Notes under the pieces: generated by a model
Told to the model about the DNA's origin: nothing
Seen by the model: the letters and a program-made list of their open reading frames with translations, nothing else
Databases searched by the model: none
Part shown: positions 42,141 through 51,590 of the stretch, one piece after another
Layout: each line of letters begins with the position of its first letter
Numbering within the stretch: the stretch's first letter is position 1
Made by a program: the position numbers and the translations under genes
NCBI GenBank assembly: GCA_944320745.1
Contig: CALUIN010000007.1
Span: forward strand, 1 to 64,000
Direction: 5' to 3'
Origin: an uncultured Alloprevotella sp.
Lineage (GTDB): Bacteria > Bacteroidota > Bacteroidia > Bacteroidales > Bacteroidaceae
Length of the DNA: 64,000 bases

Positions 42141-43568
42141 ATGTGGGCTGTTTTCCTGTTCTGGATGGCTTTGGCCGTATATATAGTGGTGGTGCTCAGC
42201 ACACTGACAGTCGTCACGCTGGAAAACCGGCAGCCGGCCAAGACCATCGCGTGGACCGTCGTGCTGGTCATGCTGCCGGTCTTGGGACTGGTCATTTTCT
42301 ACTTCTTCGGGCAAAGTGTACGCAAGGACCGCTATATCGGCCGCAGGCAATACAACCTGCTGACGCAACGCATGCTGGCAGACATTCAGCCCTGCCCGCC
42401 GGAAGCCTGCCCGTCGAAATATGCGCCCCTGATCCGCCTGTTCGAGCACATGAACAAGGCGGTACTGACGGCGGACAATCACATTGAAAGCTACAGCACA
42501 GGCGCAGACTTCATCATGGCCCTGCTGCGTGAGATAGCTTCGGCGAAGGACCATGTCCATCTGGAAACCTACATCATAGAGGACGACCCCGTAGGCCGCC
42601 TCGTGGCCGACGCGCTGGCCGACAAGGCGGCCGAAGGCGTTGAGGTGCGACTTATCTACGACGACGTGGGCTGCTGGAACGTGCCCAACAGCTTTTTCCG
42701 CCGGCTGGAAAAACGGGGCGTACAGGTCGGCGCATTCTTGCCCGTACGCTTCCCGCAACTGACACACAAGGTGAACTACCGCAATCACCGGAAACTCTGC
42801 GTGGTGGACGGACGGACGGCCTTCATCGGTGGCATGAACCTGGCATACCGCTACGTGAGCTCGCGCAAACGGACCTGGCACGACCTGCACATGCGTGTGA
42901 CCGGCGGAGCCGTGGCGGGCATACAGCGGCTCATCCTGAGCGACTGGTGCTTTGTCACAAACGACTTCATCTCGGGCCGCCGCTACTTCCCGGCGGCTAC
43001 GTCAGCCAGCGGCACACAAGGCGATCTGCTTCAGATTGTCCAGTCCAACCCCGTATCGCGCTATCCGGAAATCATGTATGGCCTGACTTGGGCCATACTC
43101 CACGCCCGCCGCTACCTATACATCCAGACGCCGTACTTCATGCCCACGGAGCCGGTGATGCAAGCCTTGCAGACCGCGGCCATGAGCGGCGTGGACGTGC
43201 GCCTCATGGTGCCGGAGAAGCCGGACGGCTTCTGGCTCAGATGGGTGAACGACTGCCACTTCACGACCATCCTGAAGGCGGGCATCCGCGTATTCACGCA
43301 CCACTACGGGTTCCTGCACAGCAAGTGCGCCGTGGCCGACGACGACTGGTGCACGGTGGGCTCCTCGAACATGGATTTCCGCAGTTTTGAAAACAACTTC
43401 GAGGCCAACGCCTTCATCTACGGCGAGACGGCGGCGCGTGCCGTCAAGGCGCAATTCTTGGCCGACGCCCAATCCTGCACAGAAGTGAAACTCTCTGCCT
43501 GGATTCATCGCCCCGTCCACCACCGCCTGCTGGAATCATACACGCGCATCCTATCGCCGCTGCTCTGA
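42141..43568 (+). CDS. cls: Cardiolipin synthase
   Basis: A 475-residue membrane phospholipase D-family enzyme that joins two phosphatidylglycerols. Two N-terminal membrane segments (about 2-24 and 33-55) precede two HKD motifs: HRKLCVVDGRTAFIGGMN (about 216-233) and HSKCAVADDDWCTVGSSNMD (about 392-411). The order and length fit bacterial ClsA. It marks the return to high GC after the restriction-modification island. Confidence 0.94.
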   Translation: MWAVFLFWMALAVYIVVVLSTLTVVTLENRQPAKTIAWTVVLVMLPVLGLVIFYFFGQSVRKDRYIGRRQYNLLTQRMLADIQPCPPEACPSKYAPLIRLFEHMNKAVLTADNHIESYSTGADFIMALLREIASAKDHVHLETYIIEDDPVGRLVADALADKAAEGVEVRLIYDDVGCWNVPNSFFRRLEKRGVQVGAFLPVRFPQLTHKVNYRNHRKLCVVDGRTAFIGGMNLAYRYVSSRKRTWHDLHMRVTGGAVAGIQRLILSDWCFVTNDFISGRRYFPAATSASGTQGDLLQIVQSNPVSRYPEIMYGLTWAILHARRYLYIQTPYFMPTEPVMQALQTAAMSGVDVRLMVPEKPDGFWLRWVNDCHFTTILKAGIRVFTHHYGFLHSKCAVADDDWCTVGSSNMDFRSFENNFEANAFIYGETAARAVKAQFLADAQSCTEVKLSAWIHRPVHHRLLESYTRILSPLL

Positions 43569-43610
43569 GACAGGCCAACCCTCCCATCGCTCCATCCCAC
43601 ATTCACAGCC

Positions 43611-44975
43611 ATGAACGATATACGTACCTACATCTCCGAGAACGAGTCCCGCTTCCTCGACGAACTTTTCAGCTTAATCCGCATCCCGAGCATCAGTGCC
43701 CGGCCGGAACACCGAGCCGACATTGACCGCTGCGCCACCCGCTGGCGTGAACTTCTGCTGGCTGCCGGGGCGGACCATGCCGAGGTGATGCCCACCGAGG
43801 GGCACCCCATCGTTTATGCCGAAAAGCGCGTGCCCGGAGCCGCCCGCACCGTACTTGTCTACGCTCATTACGATGTCATGCCCGCTGAGCCGCTGGCCCT
43901 CTGGACGTCGGCACCCTTCGAACCGGAAATACGCGAGGGGCGCATCTGGGCACGCGGCGCAGATGACGACAAGGGACAGGCCATGATACAAGTCAAGGCC
44001 TTCGAATACCTGGTGCGCCACGGACTGCTGAAGCACAACGTGAAATTCATCTTCGAAGGAGAGGAGGAAATAGGGTCGCCCAGTCTGAGCGCTTACCTGG
44101 AACGCCACCGTGACCTGCTCCAGGCGGACATCATTCTGGTATCCGACACGAGTATGCTGGGTGCGGACCTGCCGTCGCTTACGACCGGGCTGCGCGGCCT
44201 TGCCTACTGGGAAATAGAAGTTACCGGGCCCAACCGCGACTTGCATTCGGGCCACTTCGGCGGCGCAGTGGCCAACCCTGCCAACATACTCTGCGAGATT
44301 CTGGCAAAAATCGTCGGTCCGGACGGCCGCATCACCGTCCCTGGATTCTACGACGATGTGGAAGAACTGTCGGACGAGGAGCGCGCCATGATTGCCTCCA
44401 TCCCCTTTGACGAGGAATCCTACAAAGCCGCCATCGGCGTGCGCGCCCTGCGTGGTGAAAAGGGGTATTCTACATTGGAACGCAACGCCTGCCGCCCGTC
44501 GTTTGACATCTGCGGCCTCTGGAGCGGATACACCGGGGAAGGAGCCAAAACGGTCATCCCGTCCAAAGCCTTTGCCAAAGTGTCGTGCCGGCTGGTACCG
44601 CATCAGCGGCACGCACAAATATCGGAGCTTATGGCGCACTACCTGGAAAGCATCGCTCCGGAGAGCGTCAAGCTCAAAGTGACGCCTCTCCACGGTGGCG
44701 ACGGCTACGTATGCCCCATCACTCTGCCCGCCTACCGCGCCGCCGAACGGAGTTTCGAGGAAGCGTTCGGTAAGCGCCCACTGGCCGTGCGGCGCGGTGG
44801 CAGCATCCCCATTGTCAGCGACTTCGAGCGAGTATTGGGCGTAAAGACCATACTCATGGGTTTTGGCCTGGAGAGCGACGCAATCCATTCCCCCAACGAG
44901 AACTTCCGACTGGACATATTCCGCAAGGGCATCGTGGCCGTAACGGCATTTCACCGCAACTACGACGAAGTCTGA
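43611..44975 (+). CDS. M20 family dipeptidase
   Basis: A 454-residue zinc peptidase of the M20 dipeptidase subgroup. Metal ligands are in VYAHYDVMP (about 83-91), WARGADDDKGQ (about 112-122), FEGEEEIGSP (about 149-158) and the C-terminal ESDAIHSPNENF. The dimerisation lid contains DLHSGHFGGAVANPAN. It cleaves dipeptides or related amides; exact specificity cannot be read. No signal peptide, so cytosolic. It follows cls by 42 bases. Confidence 0.9.
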   Translation: MNDIRTYISENESRFLDELFSLIRIPSISARPEHRADIDRCATRWRELLLAAGADHAEVMPTEGHPIVYAEKRVPGAARTVLVYAHYDVMPAEPLALWTSAPFEPEIREGRIWARGADDDKGQAMIQVKAFEYLVRHGLLKHNVKFIFEGEEEIGSPSLSAYLERHRDLLQADIILVSDTSMLGADLPSLTTGLRGLAYWEIEVTGPNRDLHSGHFGGAVANPANILCEILAKIVGPDGRITVPGFYDDVEELSDEERAMIASIPFDEESYKAAIGVRALRGEKGYSTLERNACRPSFDICGLWSGYTGEGAKTVIPSKAFAKVSCRLVPHQRHAQISELMAHYLESIAPESVKLKVTPLHGGDGYVCPITLPAYRAAERSFEEAFGKRPLAVRRGGSIPIVSDFERVLGVKTILMGFGLESDAIHSPNENFRLDIFRKGIVAVTAFHRNYDEV

Positions 44976-45003
44976 TTCACCCGGCACGGCGGCTATATCC
45001 GCC

Positions 45004-46476
45004 TCAGTCCGCGCCGCCGTCCGTAAAGGCCTGCTGCGCCTTGGGCCAGTTGACCAGATATAGCACGCCCGTAGTACGGGTAAACGCGGTATAAAGCCAG
45101 CGCAAGTAAGCAGGTCCGGCGGCATCGGGAGGCAAATAGCCCTGGTCCACAAAGACGCGGCTCCACTGCCCGCCCTGCGCCTTATGGCAGGTCACAGCGT
45201 AGGCGTATTTCAGCTGCAAGGCATTATAATACGGATCCTGACGCAGCTGCTTCATTCGCTCGCGGCGCGAAGGAATGTGGGCATAGTCCTGCAACACCTG
45301 TTCATAGAGCCGGCAACTCTCGTCGGCAGTGAGCGAGGGCGAGGCGGACTGGAGCGTGTCGAGCAGTACGCGGCACTCTAATTCGTAGTCGGCGTAATCT
45401 GGGAAACGGAGCGTGGCGTCGGCAAAGTGGAAGCCGTATTGTTCGTGGACATTACGGATGCGGACCACTTGGGCGGCATCGCCGTTGGCAATGAAGTTGA
45501 ACGGCAGCCGCTCTCCATCGGGCAAACCGCGGGCAGCCAGTTCTGTCCAATAGTAATTGTTCTTGACCGCCATAACCATATCGCCCCGGGTAAGCTGTTC
45601 CTCGCGATCAAAGATACGCGAACGGATGCCGTTGTTGTAGACATTGGCGCGCTGATTGGAACGCGTGATGACGATGGTGTCGGTCGTACCGTATTCACCA
45701 TAGGCCGAGACCAAAGCCTCTATGAGTTCGTCGCCAGGAAGGAAGCGCACCTCGCCATCGGCCGAACCGACAACGACAGGCAAACCGGTGAAGCCTTCGG
45801 TCAGGAGTTGCCGCAGACGCGTGGCCCCGGCCAAAACGCCGGAATCTTCGTGCTGACGGACCACTTCCGTCAAGTCGGCCTCATACACGCGCAGACCATA
45901 GGCAGCGATGACCTCCGCACTGAGGGCCGGGCTCTCGGCCTGACCCACGGGTGGAAGCTGGGCCGTATCGCCGACCAGGAGCAGACGGCAGCCCGCTCCT
46001 TGATACACATAGCGTATCAGGTCATCCAGCAATTGACCGCTACCAAACAGGTGACTGCCGGCATCGAGTGAAATCATTGACGCCTCGTCCACGACGAACA
46101 GCGCGTCGCGCAGACGGTTGAATCCCAGCGAGAAATGAGTTCCCTCTCCTTGGAATGTCTGCTGGCGGTAGATCACTTTATGCAGGGTGTAAGCCGGCAC
46201 CCCGGCCAACCGGGAAAACACTTTTGCCGCGCGGCCTGTAGGGGCAAGCAGCACGGTCTCCCGGCCCAGACTGCGCAACACGCGGACCAGCGCCGCCACA
46301 AGCGTGGTTTTACCCGTACCGGCATATCCGCGCAAAATGAAAGCGGCATCGGCCCGCGGGGCCGACAGAAAGTGAGCCAGCCCTGCCGCGGCCTGGGCTT
46401 GGCCGGAAGTGAAAGAGAAACGGTACTCCTCGGCAAATCGTCGGATTAATTCGTCGGCTATCATACTGTATTCCAT
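45004..46476 (-). CDS. RecD/Pif1-like superfamily 1 helicase
   Basis: A 490-residue ATPase. Walker A RGYAGTGKTT is at about 49-58, Walker B VVDEASMIS near 128-136, LLVGDTAQLPPVG (motif III) near 165-177 and YAVTCHKAQGGQW (motif V) near 437-449, with YTAFTRT (motif VI). The C-terminal UvrD-like half is complete. This is the stand-alone RecD-like DNA-dependent helicase common in Bacteroidota, not part of a RecBCD cluster here. It faces the DUF4250 gene divergently. Confidence 0.88.
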   Translation of the reverse strand: MEYSMIADELIRRFAEEYRFSFTSGQAQAAAGLAHFLSAPRADAAFILRGYAGTGKTTLVAALVRVLRSLGRETVLLAPTGRAAKVFSRLAGVPAYTLHKVIYRQQTFQGEGTHFSLGFNRLRDALFVVDEASMISLDAGSHLFGSGQLLDDLIRYVYQGAGCRLLLVGDTAQLPPVGQAESPALSAEVIAAYGLRVYEADLTEVVRQHEDSGVLAGATRLRQLLTEGFTGLPVVVGSADGEVRFLPGDELIEALVSAYGEYGTTDTIVITRSNQRANVYNNGIRSRIFDREEQLTRGDMVMAVKNNYYWTELAARGLPDGERLPFNFIANGDAAQVVRIRNVHEQYGFHFADATLRFPDYADYELECRVLLDTLQSASPSLTADESCRLYEQVLQDYAHIPSRRERMKQLRQDPYYNALQLKYAYAVTCHKAQGGQWSRVFVDQGYLPPDAAGPAYLRWLYTAFTRTTGVLYLVNWPKAQQAFTDGGAD

Positions 46477-46615
46477 CTGTTACGGTTCCGCAACCATGCC
46501 CGCACTGCCCGAGGCGGCAAACCGCGCTGGCGGGAAAGCGCACGAACCATTTTACAAAAATACGTTTTTCTCCTATAATGCGGACAACGGCGCCCGAGTA
46601 TTGGCCGGAAAAACG

Positions 46616-46623
46616 TAACTTTG
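46616..46623 (+). promoter_or_regulatory. Predicted -7 box of the DUF4250-VanZ pair
   Basis: TAACTTTG at 46616-46623, 23 bases before the DUF4250 start at 46647. Confidence 0.5.
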
Positions 46624-46646
46624 CACTCCGAATAAACTATTCTGAG

Positions 46647-46823
46647 ATGGAACTACCCAAAGACCCGATGATGCTTTACAGCATGGTCAACATGAAACTC
46701 CGCGACGAATACAGTTCGCTCGATACGCTCTGCGAGGACATGAATGTGAACCGGGCGGAACTGGTAAAGGAACTGGCCGCGGTCGGTTTTGAATACTCTC
46801 CGAAGAACAACTGCTTCCGCTGA
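46647..46823 (+). CDS. DUF4250 small protein
   Basis: A 58-residue protein starting MELPKDPMMLYSMVNMKLRDEYSSLDTLC. The PKDPMMLxSxxNxKLRDxYxSLDxLC pattern and the tail FEYSPKNNCFR match DUF4250, a tiny conserved family of unknown function in gut anaerobes. The upstream in-frame ATG at 46578 precedes the -7 box and was rejected. The VanZ gene starts two bases after its stop. Confidence 0.85.
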   Translation: MELPKDPMMLYSMVNMKLRDEYSSLDTLCEDMNVNRAELVKELAAVGFEYSPKNNCFR

Positions 46824-46825
46824 GC

Positions 46826-47221
46826 ATGAAAACAGTCCGACTGCTCGGCCGCTACCCTCTCACCCTGACCTGCATCGTGGCTATCTGGGTTCTGTGCCTG
46901 ATGAACGTGCCCGAAACGCCGCTGGACAACGTAGCCTTCATCGACAAGTGGACGCACCTCGTGATGTACGGCGGAACGTGTAGCGTGGGCTGGTGGGAAT
47001 ACCTGCGCCACCACCGCCGCATAGCCTGGGGAAAGATGTTCGTCTTCGGCCTGCTCGGCCCGATAGTCATGAGCGGCATCATCGAACTGCTTCAGGCATA
47101 CGCCACAACCACACGCAGTGGCGACTGGATCGACGTGGCGGCCAACGCCGTTGGCGTGCTACTGGGCTTCGGCATTGGCTGGGGCATACTGCGACCGCTG
47201 CTTTGGCACAAGCACAAATAA
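46826..47221 (+). CDS. VanZ-like membrane protein
   Basis: A 131-residue protein with four hydrophobic segments (about 11-27, 43-56, 70-88 and 103-122). The VanZ block DKWTHLVMYGGT (about 40-51), SGIIELLQAY and GDWIDVAANAVGVLLGF are visible. VanZ confers low teicoplanin resistance in one case, but most relatives have no known function. Operonic with DUF4250. Confidence 0.88.
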   Translation: MKTVRLLGRYPLTLTCIVAIWVLCLMNVPETPLDNVAFIDKWTHLVMYGGTCSVGWWEYLRHHRRIAWGKMFVFGLLGPIVMSGIIELLQAYATTTRSGDWIDVAANAVGVLLGFGIGWGILRPLLWHKHK

Positions 47222-47299
47222 GAAGTCTGACCAGAACGGCCGCCAGGCTGCGAAAGCACAAATACAGCCCCGGGGACACAGCGCCCGAAAATAATTGCC

Positions 47300-47307
47300 T
47301 AACTTTG
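47300..47307 (+). promoter_or_regulatory. Predicted -7 box of the DUF3822-rsmD pair
   Basis: TAACTTTG at 47300-47307, about 70 bases before the DUF3822 start. Confidence 0.5.
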
Positions 47308-47377
47308 TAGTGGCTAACCCGCGATCCGGGCTCCTTGCCCCACCCTATTCTACCGGTTCACCTCTAATCCCTACGGT

Positions 47378-48196
47378 ATGCAAAACGTTGCCCCCCCTCC
47401 CTTCACGTGGCCCGAACTACTCTACCTGCGCCTCTCAGAGGACGGATTGTGCCTTGCCCGCTACGAGAAAGGCATACGCAGTGGTTTCCCCTACTCCGCG
47501 CGCCGGCTGTCGCCACAAAGCGCCGCTGAGGAATTGCTCCGCGAGGCCTGTCAGACGGACCCCGTGGCGCAAGGGCCGACACGTAACGTTGAGGTCGTGG
47601 TCAGCGGAAGCGTAACCCCTGTGCCGCTGACCTACTTCCAGGAAGAATACTGCGAGACATACTTCGACTACTGCTTTCCGAACGAAGGAAAGAAGCGCCG
47701 CGTTTTCTACGACACCGTGGCCGCCGCAAACGTGGTATTGCTCTTTTCCCTTGAAGACCGCCTCTGCCGCGCCGTCGAGGAACATTTCGAGAACGTTCAC
47801 TACACGGCCACACTAACCGCCGTGGTGCGCCATTTCGCCATGAAGGACGAACGAACCAGGGCTTCGCGCTCGCTTTATGCCTACTGCCACGAAAGCGCCT
47901 GCGACGTGGCCGTCTTTGCAGAAGGACAGCTCCAGCTGCTCAACACCTACAGGGTGAACGAAGCAACGGACGCGGCCTACTACATACTGAACGTAGCCAA
48001 AGAACTGAAGCTGGACCTGCTCCGCACGCCCCTCCAGATAGCCGGTACAGCGGAACTCAGGGCCGCCATCGGTGAAGAACTTCAGAAATATGCGCAAAAC
48101 GTATTGCACCTCAATCCTATAGCCGAATTTCAGAGACACCCCGTAGCGCAAAAGGCCGGCATTCCCTACGACCTGATGACGCTACTCATAGACTGA
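47378..48196 (+). CDS. DUF3822 family protein
   Basis: A 272-residue cytosolic protein with the sugar kinase/actin-like strand order of DUF3822 (YLRLSEDGLCLARYE near the start, YCHESACDVAVFAEGQLQLLNTYRV in the middle, PLQIAGTAELRAAIGEELQKYAQNV near the end). The family is confined to Bacteroidota and regularly precedes rsmD, as here (20 bases). Function unknown; its partner suggests a ribosome-related role. Confidence 0.85.
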   Translation: MQNVAPPPFTWPELLYLRLSEDGLCLARYEKGIRSGFPYSARRLSPQSAAEELLREACQTDPVAQGPTRNVEVVVSGSVTPVPLTYFQEEYCETYFDYCFPNEGKKRRVFYDTVAAANVVLLFSLEDRLCRAVEEHFENVHYTATLTAVVRHFAMKDERTRASRSLYAYCHESACDVAVFAEGQLQLLNTYRVNEATDAAYYILNVAKELKLDLLRTPLQIAGTAELRAAIGEELQKYAQNVLHLNPIAEFQRHPVAQKAGIPYDLMTLLID

Positions 48197-48216
48197 CAGC
48201 CCTCACACGCTTACAC

Positions 48217-48753
48217 ATGAGAATCATCACCGGCATATATAAAGGACGCCATTTCGAGGTGCCCCGCTCATTCAAGGCCCGCCCCACTACGGACTTTGCC
48301 AAGGAGAACCTGTTCAACGTGCTACGCAGTTACATAGACTTCGAAGAGACACGGGCGCTGGACCTATTCGGCGGAACCGGCAGCATCACGCTGGAACTGC
48401 TCTCACGGGGCTGCCCGGAAGTGGTCACCGTGGAGCTGGACAGGGCGCACTTTGCCTTTATCACGTCATGTCTGGAAAAACTGAAGGACACACGCTGCAC
48501 ACCGCTCTGCACGGATGCCCTGCGCTACATCGACAGGTGCCGGAGAAATTTCGACTTCGTCTTTGCCGATCCGCCCTACCGGCTGGCGGCTCTGAGCGAG
48601 TTGCCTGAACGTGTGCTGCGGGGCACGCTACTGCGCCCCGGCGGACTGTTTGTCCTGGAGCACGGGAAGGACCATTCGTTCACGGACCGACCCGACTTTT
48701 TGGAACACCGCGCCTATGGCAGCGTGAATTTCTCCTTTTTCCGCAAGCTATGA
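48217..48753 (+). CDS. rsmD: 16S rRNA (guanine966-N2)-methyltransferase RsmD
   Basis: A 178-residue SAM-dependent methyltransferase. It starts MRIITGIYKGRHFEVP and carries RPTTDFAKENLFNVL (about 22-36), the SAM motif LDLFGGTGSITLEL (about 49-62) and the catalytic FADPPYRL (about 115-122). It modifies G966 of 16S rRNA during assembly. Full length. Confidence 0.95.
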   Translation: MRIITGIYKGRHFEVPRSFKARPTTDFAKENLFNVLRSYIDFEETRALDLFGGTGSITLELLSRGCPEVVTVELDRAHFAFITSCLEKLKDTRCTPLCTDALRYIDRCRRNFDFVFADPPYRLAALSELPERVLRGTLLRPGGLFVLEHGKDHSFTDRPDFLEHRAYGSVNFSFFRKL

Positions 48754-48802
48754 AGAGAATGGCGCATACCCCCGCCACGGTGTGAAATTCTTTCCCAATG
48801 AC

Positions 48803-48836
48803 TTTGCAAATAGCTACGGAAAAAGTCGTAACTTTG
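48803..48836 (+). promoter_or_regulatory. Predicted promoter of the purH-mre operon
   Basis: TTTG at 48803-48806 and TAACTTTG at 48829-48836, 22 bases apart, 31 bases before the cyclohydrolase start. Confidence 0.65.
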
Positions 48837-48867
48837 TACCCACAATCCATTTAGAATAAAGACTGAC

Positions 48868-49461
48868 ATGTCAGAAACAAAAAAAATCAAGACCGCACTC
48901 ATTTCCGTCTACCATAAAGACGGCCTGGAAGAAATTCTGGCCAAGTTGCACGCCGCCGGCGTAAAATTTCTCTCCACGGGCGGCACGCAGCACTTCATAG
49001 AATCGCTGGGTTACCCGTGCCAGAAGGTAGAAGACGTCACTACATACCCCTCCATCCTGGGCGGACGCGTCAAGACGCTGCACCCCAAAATATTCGGAGG
49101 AATCCTGGGCCGCCGCGAGCTGGCAGAAGACCGCGAGCAAATGGCCCACTACGACATTCCGGAAATTGATTTGGTCATCGTAGACCTCTATCCCTTTGAG
49201 GAAACGGTAGCCAGCGGCGCAAGCGAGGCAGACATCATTGAGAAGATAGACATAGGCGGCATATCCCTGATCCGCGCCGGAGCGAAGAACTTCAAGGACG
49301 TGGTCATCGTCCCGTCCAAGGCCGAATACCCCGTGCTGCTCGACCTGCTCAACCGCAAAGGTGGAGAAACAGACTTGGAAGACCGCCGCGCCCTGGCCGC
49401 ACAGGCTTTCGGCGTAAGCAGCCACTACGACACTGCCATTCATAACTACTTCCTGCAATAA
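48868..49461 (+). CDS. purH: Stand-alone IMP cyclohydrolase (PurH N-terminal domain only)
   Basis: A 197-residue protein covering only the MGS-like IMP cyclohydrolase domain of PurH (ALISVYHKDG, FLSTGGTQ, GGRVKTLHPKIFGGIL, VDLYPFEETV, EKIDIGGISLIRAGAKN, DTAIHNYFLQ). The stop TAA falls where the linker to the AICAR transformylase domain begins in the full enzyme. No transformylase remnant follows: mreB begins 72 bases later. The window contains no separate transformylase, so step nine of purine synthesis must be encoded elsewhere. The neighbourhood (purH before mreB) is the conserved Bacteroidota one. Confidence 0.92.
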   Translation: MSETKKIKTALISVYHKDGLEEILAKLHAAGVKFLSTGGTQHFIESLGYPCQKVEDVTTYPSILGGRVKTLHPKIFGGILGRRELAEDREQMAHYDIPEIDLVIVDLYPFEETVASGASEADIIEKIDIGGISLIRAGAKNFKDVVIVPSKAEYPVLLDLLNRKGGETDLEDRRALAAQAFGVSSHYDTAIHNYFLQ

Positions 49462-49533
49462 GTACCCCGCGCACGAGAAGCAAAAACCGGAAGAAAGGGC
49501 GTCCACTCCTTATTATATATTACGACAATAGCC

Positions 49534-50568
49534 ATGAGCATATTTTCCAAGATGTTCTCCTTCACCCAAGAACTGGCCATTGACTTGGGAACCGCCAATA
49601 CCATCATCATCAGCGACGACGAGATAGCCGTGAACGAGCCGTCCGTCATTGCCCTTGACCGACATACAGAGAAAATGATTGCTGTCGGCGAGACGGCAAA
49701 ACTGATGTACGAAAAGGCCAACGACAAAATTCGCGTGATACGTCCGCTGCGCGACGGGGTCATCGCCGACTTCAACGCCTGCGAGCAAATGATGCGCGGC
49801 CTTATCAAGATGGTACACAAGGGCAAACGTCTGTTCTCGCCATCGTTGCGCATGGTCATCGGCGTCCCCTCCGGCTCGACTGAAGTAGAGCTCCGCGCCG
49901 TCCGCGACTCGGCCGAGCACGCCGGCGGACGCGACGTGTTCCTGCTCTACGAACCCATGGCCGCCGCCATCGGTATCGGCATCGACGTGAACGCCCCCGA
50001 AGGCAACATGGTCGTAGACATAGGCGGCGGCACCACGGAGATCGCCGTCATCTCGCTGGGAGGAATTGTCTCCAACAATTCCATCAAAATGGCCGGCGAC
50101 GACTTTACAGCCGACATCAAGGAGTACATGAGCCGGCAGCACAACGTGCGCGTCAGCGAACGCATGGCCGAACGCATCAAGATTCATGTAGGCGCGGCCT
50201 TGACCGACCTGGGCGACAACCCGCCCGAGGACTACATCGTTCACGGGCCGAACCGTATCACTACCATGCCGATGGAGGTCCCCGTATGCTACCAGGAAAT
50301 TGCGCACTGCCTCGAAAAGTCCGTAGCGAAAATCGAACAAGCCGTCATCAATGCCTTGGAACGCACGCCGCCCGAGCTCTACGCCGACATCGTCAAGAAC
50401 GGCATCTACCTGACTGGAGGCGGTGCACTGCTCCGCGGCCTGGACAAGCGTCTCACGGATAAAATCAACATTCCTTTCCACGTAGCCGAAGACCCGCTAC
50501 TCTGCGTGGCACGCGGCACGGGAATTGCCTTGAAAAATGTAGACAAGTTTACTTTCCTCATGCGGTAA
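49534..50568 (+). CDS. mreB: Rod shape-determining protein MreB
   Basis: A 344-residue actin-like ATPase that organises cell-wall elongation. Phosphate-1 motif IDLGTANTII (about 16-25), VIGVPSGSTEVE, phosphate-2 MVVDIGGGTTEIAVI (about 155-169) and the adenosine motif GIYLTGGGALLRGLD (about 290-304) are all visible. Full length. First of the mreB-mreC-mreD-mrdA-rodA series. Confidence 0.97.
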   Translation: MSIFSKMFSFTQELAIDLGTANTIIISDDEIAVNEPSVIALDRHTEKMIAVGETAKLMYEKANDKIRVIRPLRDGVIADFNACEQMMRGLIKMVHKGKRLFSPSLRMVIGVPSGSTEVELRAVRDSAEHAGGRDVFLLYEPMAAAIGIGIDVNAPEGNMVVDIGGGTTEIAVISLGGIVSNNSIKMAGDDFTADIKEYMSRQHNVRVSERMAERIKIHVGAALTDLGDNPPEDYIVHGPNRITTMPMEVPVCYQEIAHCLEKSVAKIEQAVINALERTPPELYADIVKNGIYLTGGGALLRGLDKRLTDKINIPFHVAEDPLLCVARGTGIALKNVDKFTFLMR

Positions 50569-50662
50569 ACAGCTTTCCGGAAAGTCGGAAGCCGGGTGGG
50601 CGGACTTGCACTAAAGCCTCAGACGGCGCAAGGACGCCCGCCCTGTTTCCGACTTTCTACAT

Positions 50663-51538
50663 ATGCCCACCAGAATGTACAACCTCATAGAGTTTCTGCG
50701 CAAGTACCATTATATCATCTTATTCCTGATACTCGAAGGAATAAGTTTCCTCCTTCTGTTCCGCTTCAATCACTACCAGGGAAACGTCTGGTTCAGCGCC
50801 GCCAATTCCGCCGCGGCACACGTTGACCGCTGGTACGCGGACGCTCTCTCCTACCTCCAGCTGCGCACCCTCAACCGCGAACTCACCGACGCCAACATCC
50901 GGCTTCAACTGGAAGCCGACCAGCTGCGCGAAGCGCTCCTCACCGCTACACACGACTCCACCTACACGGAGCGGACCGTCTACGAGCAGCTGAAGGACTT
51001 CCGGCTTATCCCCGCTACCGTGGTCTCCAATTCGCGCCGGCGCAGCAACAACTACCTCGTCATAGACCGCGGCGAAGCGGACGGCGTACGCTCGGAAATG
51101 GGAGTCGTAGGCGGGGGCGGCGTGGTCGGCATCGTCTACCTGACCGGGCCGCATTTCTCGCTGGTACTCCCCGTGACGAACAAAAAGTCCAGCATCAGCT
51201 GCCGCGTCCGCGGCCAACGCTACTTCGGCTACCTGCAATGGGACGGCGAAGCGCTGGGACATGCCCACCTGGACGACATCCCGCGCTACGCCAGAGTGAA
51301 AAAAGGAGAATGCGTGGAGACAAGCGGCTACTCCTCCGTATTTCCGCCCGGCATTTTCGTGGGCCGCATCAGCGGCATCAGCAATTCACAGGACGGACAG
51401 ACATACCGCCTCGACGTCAATCTGGGCACCGACTTCGCCAACCTGAGAGACGTCAGCGTCATCGCCACGCCCTATAAGGCCGAGATCGACACGCTCCACC
51501 GCCGCGCTGCCGCGGCCGATGCCGCACTCGAGGAGTAA
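50663..51538 (+). CDS. mreC: Rod shape-determining protein MreC
   Basis: A 291-residue periplasmic scaffold anchored by one N-terminal segment (about 17-34). A coiled-coil stretch (about 68-98) precedes two beta-barrel domains (VVSNSRRRSNNYLVIDRGEADGVRSEMGVVGGGGVVGIV and ETSGYSSVFPPGIFVGRI). The start could also be the ATG four codons later (MYNLIEFLRKY), which resembles relatives better. It links MreB and PBP2. Confidence 0.93.
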   Translation: MPTRMYNLIEFLRKYHYIILFLILEGISFLLLFRFNHYQGNVWFSAANSAAAHVDRWYADALSYLQLRTLNRELTDANIRLQLEADQLREALLTATHDSTYTERTVYEQLKDFRLIPATVVSNSRRRSNNYLVIDRGEADGVRSEMGVVGGGGVVGIVYLTGPHFSLVLPVTNKKSSISCRVRGQRYFGYLQWDGEALGHAHLDDIPRYARVKKGECVETSGYSSVFPPGIFVGRISGISNSQDGQTYRLDVNLGTDFANLRDVSVIATPYKAEIDTLHRRAAAADAALEE

Positions 51539-51590
51539 GCGCCCCGCCCGCCGCGCCGCACGCGGCCTACAAAAGCAACAGACTTAAACC

